Shown piece after piece: positions 7,760-15,741 of a DNA stretch of 64,000 bases. The position numbers and the translations under genes were made by a program. The notes beneath the pieces were generated by a model. It was given only the letters and a program-made list of their open reading frames with translations, was not told the DNA's origin and searched no databases. Position 1 is the first letter of the stretch; every line of letters begins with the position of its first letter. Origin of the DNA: DASXKD01 sp963734725 (lineage in GTDB: Bacteria > Actinomycetota > Actinomycetes > Streptosporangiales > Streptosporangiaceae); the NCBI GenBank assembly GCA_963734725.1, contig CAVTIX010000015.1:124001-188000 (forward strand), given 5' to 3'.

Positions 7760-8496
7760 GCAGCGCCACCCGAGGCACTGAGGTCAGGGACCCGTGGAAG
7801 CACCGGGTCGATTCCGGCGACTGGGAAGCCATCGCGGCTGAGGTCAACTCCCTCGGCGGCGCCCTCCTGCCTGAGTTGCTCACCCCCGGCGAAGCGGAGC
7901 AGATCCGCGGTCTCTACGAGCAAGCCGGGTGCTTCCGCAGCACGGTCAACATGGGACGGCACCGTTTTGGGGAAGGCGAGTACCGCTACTTCAAGACCCC
8001 ATACCCCGAGCCTGTCGAGCGGCTCAAGCAGGCCCTTTACCCGCGGCTGCTGCCGATCGCGCGCGACTGGTGGGCCAAGCTCGGCCGTCCCGCCCCGTGG
8101 CCGGACACGCTCGACGAATGGCTGCAGATGTGCCATAACGCCGGGCAGGACAGGCCGACTGCGATCCTGCTCCGCTATCGCGCCGGGGACTGGAACGCCC
8201 TGCACCGTGACCTCTACGGCGACCTGGTGTTCCCGCTCCAGGTCGTCATCAACCTGAACGAACCCGGTACCGACCACAACGGAGGGGAGTTCCTGCTGGT
8301 GGAGCAGCGGCCACGCGCGCAGTCCCGCGGCACCGCCACCTTGCTCCCGCACTGCCGCGGCTACGTATTCACTACCCGTGACCGGCCTGTCCGGTCAGCG
8401 CGGGGCTGGTCAGCGGCCCCGGTGCGGCACGGAGTATCCGTGATCAGGTCAGGCCAGCGGCATACGCTCGGGCTCGTCTTCCACGACGCGCCATGA
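7756..8496 (+). CDS. 2OG-Fe(II) oxygenase
   Basis: Predicted 2-oxoglutarate- and Fe(II)-dependent dioxygenase of 246 residues, resembling the COG3826 type. The iron triad is visible: His150 and Asp152 in ALHRDLYGD, and the distal His225 in APVRHGV. Arg235 in SGQRHTLGL is the likely 2-oxoglutarate ligand. Translation is coupled to the methyltransferase (ATGA, 7756-7759), which implies a shared role. AlkB-type oxygenases repair alkylated bases, but this protein is not clearly AlkB, so direct base repair is inference. A MITE lies 12 bases beyond the stop codon. Confidence 0.78.
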   Translation: MSSATRGTEVRDPWKHRVDSGDWEAIAAEVNSLGGALLPELLTPGEAEQIRGLYEQAGCFRSTVNMGRHRFGEGEYRYFKTPYPEPVERLKQALYPRLLPIARDWWAKLGRPAPWPDTLDEWLQMCHNAGQDRPTAILLRYRAGDWNALHRDLYGDLVFPLQVVINLNEPGTDHNGGEFLLVEQRPRAQSRGTATLLPHCRGYVFTTRDRPVRSARGWSAAPVRHGVSVIRSGQRHTLGLVFHDAP

Positions 8497-8507
8497 CTGC
8501 GTTCTGC

Positions 8508-8672
8508 TAGGGCGTGTCTTATAGATCTATGCCGTCGCGAGCGGTCGCCGGCGGGATGGATCGCAAGGCGGAGGAGGAGCCCATAGCGGAGCTATGGGCG
8601 ACGACGACAACGCCGCGAGGCGCCCGCCCGGCGGACGCGCAGAAGGCTGGATGATCTGTAAGACATGCCCTA
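8508..8672. mobile_element. 165-bp MITE with 20-bp terminal inverted repeats
   Basis: The ends TAGGGCGTGTCTTATAGATC (8508) and, on the opposite strand, TAGGGCATGTCTTACAGATC (8672) match at 18 of 20 positions. TA is present at both outer ends and may be the target duplication. The interior has no ORF but includes a short hairpin CCCATAGC...GCTATGGG near 8581. It was probably mobilised in trans by an IS transposase not present in this window. A related solitary end is at 5355-5379. Confidence 0.7.
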
Positions 8673-8835
8673 CGCCGTCATACGGCTCAGCGTTGCGTCG
8701 GTGGTTCAGTCCCGGCAATGCCGCCTGCCCTACCGGGCGGCAGCAGTAACGATGCGGTCATCTCTTGTGAGGTAGGGCCAGTGTGCCGTGGCGGAGCTTG
8801 GCTTCGCCACGGCACACGCTGAGTTGCCGATGTGC

Positions 8836-9282
8836 TCAGGCCTCGGGGATGAGGCCGAGCTGGCGGAGTGCGGTGACGCCGTCGTCCAGGCCGATCTCCT
8901 CGGTGATGAGGCCGTTCTCGACCTTCAGGACGGTGGTGCCGGTAAACCGCATCACCTTGCCGGTGTTAGCCGGCAGCGACCCGAGAGGCATGTCATCGAA
9001 CGCGTCTCCGGTCTGGGCGCCGCCGCCTTCCCACTGGCCGACCACGTAGTCGCCCTCGGCGATCAGGTCGGCGGTGCCCCAGAAGTTCAGGTCCGGGAAC
9101 GCAGCGCGGAACTTTCCGGCGAACGCGCGGACCGCGTCCCGGCCGCGCAGCGGCGCGTGCAGCGAGTACTCGAACCGGATGTCCGGGGCGGCGAGCTCGT
9201 CGATGACGGCCGGGTTGAAGTCCTTGCCCCAGAACTCGGTGAACCACCGGCCCACAACAGCCTTGTTCTCCTCGATCGACAT
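8836..9282 (-). CDS. SnoaL-like / ester cyclase family protein
   Basis: A 148-residue NTF2-fold protein with the SnoaL-like layout: ENKAVVGRWFTEFW at the start, FAGKFRAAFPDLNF near residue 56, and a C-terminal strand GLITEEIGLDDGVTALRQLGL. Some relatives close polyketide rings, but most members with this short, generic form have no known substrate. A GGAAGGGA ribosome site precedes ATG 9282. It stands alone; the next gene upstream is a second Ogt ending 123 bases away. Confidence 0.8.
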   Translation of the reverse strand: MSIEENKAVVGRWFTEFWGKDFNPAVIDELAAPDIRFEYSLHAPLRGRDAVRAFAGKFRAAFPDLNFWGTADLIAEGDYVVGQWEGGGAQTGDAFDDMPLGSLPANTGKVMRFTGTTVLKVENGLITEEIGLDDGVTALRQLGLIPEA

Positions 9283-9405
9283 GAGTCGGTCCCTTCCTTG
9301 TCGTGAGTTTTCCGTTCCTTTCGGCGCACCCTGCAGACGCGCGCCAGGGCCGTCCCGTGAGATGGCGGCGAGGACCCCTTCACCGCCGGCCGGGGTGCGG
9401 TGGGG

Positions 9406-9945
9406 CTACCAGAGGCCCGCCGCAGGAGCATGCCCGTCCTGCAAGGCCCGCGTGTGCTCGATCTCGAGCAACGTGCGCTTCCGGCCCAGCCCGCCCGCGT
9501 AGCCGGTCAGCTTGCCCGTGCTGCCGATCACCCGGTGGCAGGGGATCACGATGCACAACGGGTTGCGGCCCACTGCGGCGCCGACATCCCGCGGATCCGT
9601 CCCGGCCCCCAGGCCGCGGGCGAGATCGCCGTAGGTGGTCGTCTCCCCGTAGGGCACGCCAGCTATCAGCTCCCAGACCCGCCGGTCGAAGTCGGCGCCG
9701 TTGATCTTCACGGGCAATTCGAACAAACGCCGGTCCCCGCCGAGATACTCACCGAGCTGGCGCGCGACGTCCTCGAATCCCTCATCGGTGCGGGGACCGA
9801 AGGCCGTCCGGTCGGGCCTGGGCCAGTGCCGCGGAAAATACAGTCCGGTCAGAGCCTTTTCCTCCCGGACAACCGTCACCGTTCCCAGGCGCGTTGTGAG
9901 CACCGTGTGCGCGGCACCCGCGGCGCCGCCTGCTGTTACCGTCAC
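9406..9945 (-). CDS. ogt: Methylated-DNA-[protein]-cysteine S-methyltransferase (copy 2)
   Basis: Second O6-alkylguanine repair protein, 179 residues. The acceptor cysteine is about residue 136 in IVIPCHRVIG. The helix-turn-helix region YGDLARGLGAGTDPRDVGAAVG carries an insertion relative to copy 1. GTG 9945 is chosen because GGAAGG lies nine bases upstream; the frame is open to 9999 but without a better site. Copies 1 and 2 are only loosely similar outside the active-site domain, so this is not a recent duplication. Confidence 0.88.
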   Translation of the reverse strand: MTVTAGGAAGAAHTVLTTRLGTVTVVREEKALTGLYFPRHWPRPDRTAFGPRTDEGFEDVARQLGEYLGGDRRLFELPVKINGADFDRRVWELIAGVPYGETTTYGDLARGLGAGTDPRDVGAAVGRNPLCIVIPCHRVIGSTGKLTGYAGGLGRKRTLLEIEHTRALQDGHAPAAGLW

Positions 9946-9976
9946 CGTCTGCTTCCTTCCGTTGCCTGGCCTGTGC

Positions 9977-10195
9977 TCAGCGACTGCGGCGGGGAGCATG
10001 GAACGAGACGAGTTCGGCCCAGTTCTTGCGGTTCAAGCCGATCGCGTAACCCCGCCAGCGCCACAGCAAGCAGACGCTCCGGCAAGGCCGAACGTGAGAC
10101 GGCAGGGGCACCGGCCACGCCGCGAGGATTTGCACCCCCGCCCCAGGCGCGACCTGGCCCAAGCGGGTGAATCGTGTCCGGCGCCGGTGACGCAT
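9977..10195 (-). CDS. Small basic/aromatic hypothetical protein
   Basis: A possible 72-residue protein starting at ATG 10195 with GGAG six bases upstream. The composition is distinctive: MRHRRRTRFTRLGQ at the start, then AAWPVPLPSH, CLLWRWRGYAIGLNRKNWAEL and a basic tail. It is rich in Trp, Arg and Pro and does not look like a shadow frame. I do not recognise a family. It lies directly upstream of the second ogt gene on the same strand, with its stop at 9977. Confidence 0.45.
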   Translation of the reverse strand: MRHRRRTRFTRLGQVAPGAGVQILAAWPVPLPSHVRPCRSVCLLWRWRGYAIGLNRKNWAELVSFHAPRRSR

Positions 10196-10309
10196 GCCAT
10201 TCTCCACTAGCCCTCCACCGGCCGCACACTCGCACTGCGCAGCTGTGTCCTATTCCAGAAGATATGGCCTGATCAACAGGCCGTCCCGCATCACAAAGAG
10301 GTGGTCGCG

Positions 10310-10387
10310 ATGACAGCGACGCGGCAGCGGCACCAGCGTTCCTGGAGGCTGATAGCAGCCATGCGCCGCACCAGCCACGCTGCATGA
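10310..10387 (+). CDS. 25-residue leader-like ORF
   Basis: ATG 10310 has the site AGAGGTGG five bases upstream and encodes a very basic 25-residue peptide (MTATRQRHQRSWRLIAAMRR...). Its TGA overlaps the next ATG as ATGA. The strong ribosome site and the overlap suggest it is translated and delivers ribosomes to the small membrane protein behind it. Confidence 0.4.
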   Translation: MTATRQRHQRSWRLIAAMRRTSHAA

Positions 10388-10566
10388 GCGGAGCAACCTT
10401 GCTTCAAACAATCTCTTTCCTGGCCGTCGTGGCCGTGATCCTTCTGACAGGCTGCGTCGTCCTGGTGCTGGAGTCCGGCGGCCATCCGCCCGAGCGTGAA
10501 CAACAGGCAGCCAAGCTCAGCGATGAGCCTGGTGACGTCACTGCGCCCGAGCGCGAAGCCGCGTAA
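10384..10566 (+). CDS. Small single-pass membrane protein
   Basis: A 60-residue protein with one hydrophobic helix at about residues 7-29 (TISFLAVVAVILLTGCVVLVL) and an acidic, Pro-rich tail of 30 residues. The start overlaps the stop of a 25-residue ORF that has a good ribosome site, so translation is probably coupled. No family is recognised. Cys24 lies within the helix, not in a lipobox. Confidence 0.45.
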   Translation: MSGATLLQTISFLAVVAVILLTGCVVLVLESGGHPPEREQQAAKLSDEPGDVTAPEREAA

Positions 10567-10700
10567 CGCGTCATTGCGCATGGGATCCGCCCCGCCGATG
10601 CCCGCGACGCCGGCATTTATCCGGGGAACGGCCACGGCAGCCCGGCAAGGCTCTTGCCGGTGTAGGCGATCAGGTCTGTCTGACCGCCATGATTACTGAG

Positions 10701-11309
10701 TCACGTCAATTCTTCGGCAATGATCTCAATGCATAGTGATAGGCACTCGTCACAGATAGCCGCAGGCTCGGTGACCTCGCCGCCTGTTTCGGCCGACATG
10801 GCGGCCATCCCGGTGACTTGGTCACGATGCTTGTCACAGAAACGGCAGCGAACCCGCCCATCCTGATCCGCCGCCGCGTGCACCGGCCCGAGCGGGGTTT
10901 CGGCGACGCTGCCCGAGTTGATGACGCCGTGGGCGAGCTCGACACACGCGTCGCAGATGTATATGCCCGGGCCCGCGATCAGCTTGCGGACCTGATATTG
11001 CGATGTCCCGCAGAAAGTGCAAGCAAGCCCGGTGTCCGCCCGCCTGTCGCGGCCCTCGCGTTCAGACTCGCCGCCCTGCTGGACAATCTGGTGAAGTTGC
11101 TGGCCGTTGAGCCCCAGTGCGGCAGCGACGTCCCGGGGCCGCGAGCCTTCCGCGACCAGACGGCGTACGGCATAGTGAAACTCAGCCCGGGCGGCTTCTG
11201 CTTCGTGTTCGAGATTTTTCAGCCGCTCCTGGGCTTGCCGGGCCTCGGCCAGCAGCTTCTCATCCACATTGCCCACAGTAGCTAGCTGCTCCACGCCTCT
11301 GGCAATCAC
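10701..11309 (-). CDS. Double ClpX-type C4 zinc-finger protein with helix-turn-helix
   Basis: A 202-residue protein. Residues 15-45 form a predicted coiled coil (EKLLAEARQAQERLKNLEHEAEAA) and residues 55-75 a helix-turn-helix (GSRPRDVAAALGLNGQQLHQI). Two segments resemble the ClpX zinc-binding domain: CTFCGTSQYQVRKLIAGPG...CDAC (about 97-126) and the more divergent CRFCDKHRDQ...CDEC (about 155-190). The AAA module of ClpX is absent. Similar single-domain proteins occur in actinobacteria; the role is unknown, but a DNA-binding adaptor to ClpXP is a reasonable guess. Confidence 0.75.
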   Translation of the reverse strand: MIARGVEQLATVGNVDEKLLAEARQAQERLKNLEHEAEAARAEFHYAVRRLVAEGSRPRDVAAALGLNGQQLHQIVQQGGESEREGRDRRADTGLACTFCGTSQYQVRKLIAGPGIYICDACVELAHGVINSGSVAETPLGPVHAAADQDGRVRCRFCDKHRDQVTGMAAMSAETGGEVTEPAAICDECLSLCIEIIAEELT

Positions 11310-11523
11310 GGCAATCTGGTCGTTCCAGGCATGACAGTCATGAACAGAATCCCGCGATCATGGAAGACAGGGGCCGCAGGGACCGTTGCGGACCTGCCGC
11401 GGGCATGCCCCGGCGGCCAGAATCCCATGGTCACAACACCGGACCGGGCTCAGGTCGCGCCGAAGTCGACGTCCTTGGTCTCGACCGTCCCCGGCGGTCC
11501 GCCCGGGCGCCTCGCGGCGAGGA

Positions 11524-11868
11524 TCACTCCGGCCAGAACGGGCGCACGTCGATCGCGCCGAACCGCGCCACCGGGTGCTTGCCCGCCACCTCGATGGCCT
11601 CGTCCAGGCTGGCGCATTCCAGGACGTCGAACCCGCCGATCTGCTCCTTGGTCTCCGCGAACGGGCCGTCGGAGATCAGCGCCTCGCCGTCGCGGACCCG
11701 TACCGTCCTGCCATAGCTGGCCGGCCGGAGCTCGTGGCCACCGGGCAGCAAAATCCCGCGGCTCTCCATCTCGTCCACCCACGCGACCACCGAGTCACGC
11801 ATGGCTGCCCGGTCCTCCGGGGTCAGCTCGATGGCCGGATCCCGGCAGACCAGCATCAGATACCTCAT
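11524..11868 (-). CDS. YCII-related (DGPF domain) protein
   Basis: A 114-residue protein with the YCII/DGPF fold: MRYLMLV start, then DGEALISDGPFAETKEQIGGF (motif DGPFAE) at about residues 66-76 and a C-terminal FGAIDVRPFWPE. The frame stays open to 12234, but the upstream part encodes an unrelated transporter fragment, and ATG 11868 has GGAGA seven bases upstream. DGPF proteins often accompany ECF42 sigma factors; this one has no sigma gene next to it, unlike the pair at 55.8 kb. Confidence 0.85.
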   Translation of the reverse strand: MRYLMLVCRDPAIELTPEDRAAMRDSVVAWVDEMESRGILLPGGHELRPASYGRTVRVRDGEALISDGPFAETKEQIGGFDVLECASLDEAIEVAGKHPVARFGAIDVRPFWPE

Positions 11869-11967
11869 CGCCGTCTCCTTCCTCTCACGCGGACGACGAA
11901 CCCGAACCGCCGCGATGGACAAAGCCAAGGTCAATCTTGTCCTGGCCACTCGTTGGGTTCCGAGCAT

Positions 11968-12117
11968 GACCCAGTTGGTGATCAGCATCGCCACCGCGGT
12001 GACCACCAGGTAGCTGGTGAACAGCAGGGTCACCTCGCTCGGCGAGGCGTTCAGCTCGTGGGAGATCGCCGGGAGGATCGGGTCCACCAAGCCGACGCAG
12101 GCCACTTTGATGCCGAA
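11968..12117 (-). pseudogene. Major facilitator superfamily transporter fragment
   Basis: About 50 codons on the minus strand read VACVGLVDPILPAISHEL and VTLLFTSYLVVTAVAMLITNW, closely resembling the first two helices of drug/H+ antiporters of the MFS type. The similarity stops abruptly after the second helix and runs in frame into the DGPF gene. The remaining 10 to 12 helices are missing, so this is a decayed remnant. Confidence 0.6.
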
Positions 12118-12342
12118 CGAACGATCGGGGAACTCTGGAACGACGATGTGGCTGGTCCGGGGCGGATGGCTAGCCCGGGCTCGGCGGGCTGGTCCTGTTC
12201 GCTCTCGCCCAAGGCCGTTCACCCCGGCCCTCATCCGTAAGAGAATCAGTGTGCCTGGCGCGCCGGTACAGCCCGTCGTCGAGCCCAGGTCACCGTTTTG
12301 TGTAACGGCATACCCGCTATGCCCCGGCTTCTGGAGCTGCCC

Positions 12343-13320
12343 ATGCGCGCGGTCGTCATCACCTCTCCCGGTGGGCCCGAAGTGCTGAACCTGGAGGAGG
12401 TCCCCGACCCGGTCCCCGGCGAGGGCGAGGTTGTGGTGGAGGTCGCCGCAGCCGGCGTGAACCCGGCGGATCTCCTGCAGCGGCAGGGTTTCTACCCTCC
12501 TCCGCCAGGGGCGCCCGCCTACCCGGGGCTGGAGTGTTCAGGCCGGATCGCCCAGGTCGGGCCGGGGGTGTCGGGGTGGCGCGAGGGGGACAGCGTCTGC
12601 GCGCTGCTGGCCGGCGGCGGTTACGCGGAGCTGGTGCCCGTGCCCGCCGGCCAGTTGCTGCCGATCCCCGGCGGGGTGAGCCTGACCGACGCGGCCGCGC
12701 TGCCGGAGGTGGCGTGCACGGTCAACGCGAGCGTGTTCGGCCAGGCCAGGCTGACATCCGAGGAGGTATTGCTCGTGCACGGCGGTTCGGGCGGGATCGG
12801 GACCATGGCGATCCAGCTCGGGAAGGCCCGCGGCGCGGTCGTAGCTTGCACCGCCGGGTCCCCGGCCCACCTGGAGCGGTGCCGGGAACTCGGCGCGGAC
12901 CTCGCAATCTCCTACCGGGACGACGACTTCGTGGCGGCGGTGCGGGACTTCACCGGCGGCCGGGGCGCCGACGTCATCCTCGACATCATCGGCGCCCCGT
13001 ATCTGGCGCGGAACATCGAAACGCTGGCGACCAGCGGCCGCCTGCTGCAGATCTCGACCCGCGGCGGTGTACACGCGGACATTGACCTGGGCGCCTTGAT
13101 GCGCAAGCGGATCAGCATCTTCGCCTCGACGCTGCGGGCCCGCCCCGCGGCGGAGAAAGCGGTCATCGTCGCCGACGTGGGGGACCAGGTGTGGCCGCTG
13201 GTCGCCGCGGGCCAGGTGGCGCCCGTGATCGACCGCACGCTGCCGATGGCGGAGGTGGCGCAGGCGCACCGCCTGATGGAGGACGGTGCCCACGTGGGGA
13301 AGATCCTGCTCGTTAACTGA
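12343..13320 (+). CDS. NAD(P)H-quinone oxidoreductase, zinc-independent MDR family (PIG3-like)
   Basis: A 325-residue medium-chain dehydrogenase/reductase. The N-terminal GroES-like domain has GVNPADLLQRQGFYPPPPGA, typical of PIG3/QOR enzymes. The Rossmann domain carries HGGSGGIGTMAIQLGKARG near residue 145. No zinc-ligand cysteines are present. It probably reduces quinones with NADPH. ATG 12343 is chosen: GGAG lies seven bases upstream and homologues start MRAVVITSPGGPEVL. The gene runs in the same direction as bpa, 55 bases ahead of it. Confidence 0.9.
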   Translation: MRAVVITSPGGPEVLNLEEVPDPVPGEGEVVVEVAAAGVNPADLLQRQGFYPPPPGAPAYPGLECSGRIAQVGPGVSGWREGDSVCALLAGGGYAELVPVPAGQLLPIPGGVSLTDAAALPEVACTVNASVFGQARLTSEEVLLVHGGSGGIGTMAIQLGKARGAVVACTAGSPAHLERCRELGADLAISYRDDDFVAAVRDFTGGRGADVILDIIGAPYLARNIETLATSGRLLQISTRGGVHADIDLGALMRKRISIFASTLRARPAAEKAVIVADVGDQVWPLVAAGQVAPVIDRTLPMAEVAQAHRLMEDGAHVGKILLVN

Positions 13321-13375
13321 GCCGGATGCGGACCCGCGGTGATTGCACTCCACGGGAAGGGACAGACTGGGAGCC

Positions 13376-13939
13376 ATGACAGACCAAACAGGCAGCGGGC
13401 CGACGGGCCGGGACGGAACGCCCCCGCCCAGGCTGGTAGTGGTCGGGCCGGAAGGCATGGCGGTCAGCGAGGACGGCGGGCAGGAGGGCGGCGACCGCGA
13501 GCGCCCGCTCATCGAGATGGTCGAGCAGCCCGCGAAGGTCATGCGAATCGGCAGCATGATCCGGCAGCTGCTGGAGGAGGTCCGCGCCTCCCCGCTGGAC
13601 GAGAAGAGCAGGGTGCGGCTGCGGGAGATCCACGAGCGCTCGGTGAAGGAACTGGAGGACGGCCTGGCCCCCGAGCTGTCCGAAGAACTCGAACGGCTTT
13701 CGCTGCCGTTCACCGACGACGAAGCGCCGAGCGAGGCAGAACTCCGCGTCGCCCAGGCCCAGCTCGTCGGGTGGCTGGAGGGCCTGTTCCACGGCATCCA
13801 GACCACCCTGTTCGCTCAGCAGATGGCCGCCCGGGCGCAACTGGAGCAGATGCGCCGCGCCCTACCCCCCGGCGTCATGCCCCCCAGCGCCGGCGACGAG
13901 GGTCCGCAGCCGCCCCGGGGATCCGGCCCCTACCTCTAG
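13376..13939 (+). CDS. bpa: Bacterial proteasome activator Bpa/PafE
   Basis: ATP-independent activator that forms a ring on the 20S proteasome and admits unfolded substrates. The 187-residue protein has the family core, a helical bundle starting near EQPAKVMRIGSMIRQLLEEVR and including VGWLEGLFHGIQTTLFAQQMAARAQLEQM. It ends in GPYL, which fits the GQYL tail by which PafE docks in the alpha-ring pockets. Start ATG 13376 has GGGAG close upstream. Proteasome genes are not in this window, but Bpa implies that the host has a Pup-proteasome system. Confidence 0.92.
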   Translation: MTDQTGSGPTGRDGTPPPRLVVVGPEGMAVSEDGGQEGGDRERPLIEMVEQPAKVMRIGSMIRQLLEEVRASPLDEKSRVRLREIHERSVKELEDGLAPELSEELERLSLPFTDDEAPSEAELRVAQAQLVGWLEGLFHGIQTTLFAQQMAARAQLEQMRRALPPGVMPPSAGDEGPQPPRGSGPYL

Positions 13940-13960
13940 CGGGACCGGAGCACCCCGCTA
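13937..13960. terminator. Bidirectional terminator hairpin between bpa and pheA
   Basis: TAGCGGG (13937-13943) pairs with CCCGCTA (13954-13960) around a 10-base loop. The left arm includes the bpa stop codon and the right arm covers the end of pheA, which converges from the other side. Confidence 0.45.
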
Positions 13961-14881
13961 CACCCGGCCGTACCTGAGCCGCCCGAGCCAGGCTGCCGCC
14001 TGGGCGAACTCGGCGTCGGAGGTCCCCGGGCGTACCTGCGCGGGCGACCCGTCGTGGCGGGGGTAGCTGCCGAGGAACCTGACGTCGGCGCACACGCGGC
14101 GCAGGCCCATCAGCGCCTCGCCGACCCGGGCGTCGTCGAGGTGGCCCTCGCAGTCGATGGAGAAGCAGTACTTGCCGAGCCCGTCGCCGGTGGGGCGGGA
14201 TTCGATGCGGGTGAGGTTGATCCCGCGCACCGCGAACTCGGTGAGCAGTTCCATCAGCGCGCCGGGGTGGTCTTCGCGCAGGAAGGCGACCAGTGAGGTC
14301 CGGTCGGCGCCGGTGGCGGCGGGCACCGGTCCGGGGCGGCCGACCACCACGAACCGGGTGACCGCGTCGGCGACGTCGTTGACCCCGCTGGCCAGCACCG
14401 TGAGGCCGTATCGTTCGGCCGCGAACGCCCCGGCCAGCGCGGCGTCGATCACGCCCCCGGCGGCCTGCCGTGCGGCTTCGGCGTTGGACGAGGCCGGTAG
14501 CCACTCGGCGTCGGGCAGGTTCGCCGCCAGCCACCGCCGGCACTGCGGCTGCGCCTGCGGGTGCCCGCCGATGGTCTTGACGTCGCCGATCGCCGTGCCC
14601 GCCCGGGCCAGCAGGGCGAACGTCACCGGCAGCAGCAATTCGGCGCTGATGGTGACGCCCTCACCGGTGGCGAGCGCGTCGAGGGTGGCGTTGACCGCTC
14701 CCTCGACGGAGTTCTCGATCGGCACGATCGCCCGGTCCGCCTCGCCGCCACGCACCGCGTCCAGCGTGGCCTGCACGGTCGGACACGGGATAGCTCCATC
14801 GAGGGCGGCGGGGTCAAATGCCGCGAGGGCTGCCTCGGTGAACGTGCCCTCCGGCCCGAGATAGGCATAGCGGTCTGCCAT
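13958..14881 (-). CDS. pheA: Prephenate dehydratase
   Basis: Converts prephenate to phenylpyruvate in phenylalanine synthesis. The 307-residue, single-function enzyme has the catalytic domain at about 3-180, with YLGPEGTFTEAA and the VPIENSVEGAV segment, and the TRF motif in DAVTRFVVVG. A C-terminal ACT domain (about 195-275) has GALMELLTEFAVRGINLTRIESRP, including the ESRP motif for phenylalanine feedback inhibition. It lies 51 bases downstream of a glycosyltransferase gene on the same strand. Confidence 0.94.
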   Translation of the reverse strand: MADRYAYLGPEGTFTEAALAAFDPAALDGAIPCPTVQATLDAVRGGEADRAIVPIENSVEGAVNATLDALATGEGVTISAELLLPVTFALLARAGTAIGDVKTIGGHPQAQPQCRRWLAANLPDAEWLPASSNAEAARQAAGGVIDAALAGAFAAERYGLTVLASGVNDVADAVTRFVVVGRPGPVPAATGADRTSLVAFLREDHPGALMELLTEFAVRGINLTRIESRPTGDGLGKYCFSIDCEGHLDDARVGEALMGLRRVCADVRFLGSYPRHDGSPAQVRPGTSDAEFAQAAAWLGRLRYGRV

Positions 14882-14932
14882 GGTCCCCTATCTTGCCAGG
14901 TAGGAACCCATGGTTCGGCAGACCCGGGCCAG

Positions 14933-15682
14933 TCAAAGGCGCCCAGTGCGGCGCAGCCGCCCGCCGGCCGGGACCGCGCGGACGGCGAGGGCCCGGGCAA
15001 CGTCGGCGAACTGGCGGGCGCGGTGCACCTGGGAATGCCAGTCGCTGCCGGTAGCCCGGTGGGCGAGGGGCACCTCGACCTCGGTCACCCGCATCCCCAG
15101 GTTGAGCAGGTCGATGGTGAGCGCCGTTTCCACGCCGAACCCGGCCGCGAGCGGCCGGGCCAGTTCGAAGGCGGCCCGGGTGAGGCAGCGCTGCCCGTTC
15201 AGCGGCTGGGCGGGCCGCCAGCCGGTGGCCCGTTCGATGCCCGCGCCGGCCAGGCCGACGACGAAACCGTGGCCGGCCCGGCGGACCCGGTCGGTGAAGA
15301 CCGCGATCGTCATGTCCGCCTCGCCGGTCCGGACCGGTTCGATGAGCGGGCCCGCCTCGGCCGCGGTGGCGCCCAGGTCCCCGTCCAGGAACAGCAGGTG
15401 ACGGGGCGGACCGAAGGCGCCAGGGATTGCCGTTGTCTCCCCCAGCCGGACCGTTTCGGCCCCGGTTTCCATGGCGGCGGCCTTGCCGCGGCTGCGGCTG
15501 TGCCGCACCACGGTCGCTCCGGCGTCACGGGCCAGCCCGGCAGTCTCGTCCGTGGACCCGTCGTCGACCACGACGACCAGGTCCACCCCGGGCAGCCCGG
15601 ACGCGCCGGCCACGGTTTCCTGGATGCGGTCGGACTCGTTCTTGGCCGGGATGACGACGGCGACGTCACCGCTGGGAGACAT
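14933..15682 (-). CDS. Family 2 glycosyltransferase
   Basis: A 249-residue GT-A fold enzyme. The nucleotide-sugar binding part has VVIPAKNESDRI at the N-terminus and VVVVDDGSTDET near residue 38; the metal-binding motif FLDGDLGAT is at about 98-105. Similar actinobacterial proteins are annotated as dolichol-phosphate-mannose-synthase-like or glucosyl-3-phosphoglycerate-synthase-like, but there is no membrane helix and the acceptor is unclear. It sits just upstream of pheA on the same strand, which does not point to a pathway. Confidence 0.85.
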   Translation of the reverse strand: MSPSGDVAVVIPAKNESDRIQETVAGASGLPGVDLVVVVDDGSTDETAGLARDAGATVVRHSRSRGKAAAMETGAETVRLGETTAIPGAFGPPRHLLFLDGDLGATAAEAGPLIEPVRTGEADMTIAVFTDRVRRAGHGFVVGLAGAGIERATGWRPAQPLNGQRCLTRAAFELARPLAAGFGVETALTIDLLNLGMRVTEVEVPLAHRATGSDWHSQVHRARQFADVARALAVRAVPAGGRLRRTGRL

Positions 15683-15741
15683 GCGGAGATCTTAGAGTGC
15701 CCGGCAACGAGGCCGCAGGCCCCGGTGAGGATGGGCTGGTG

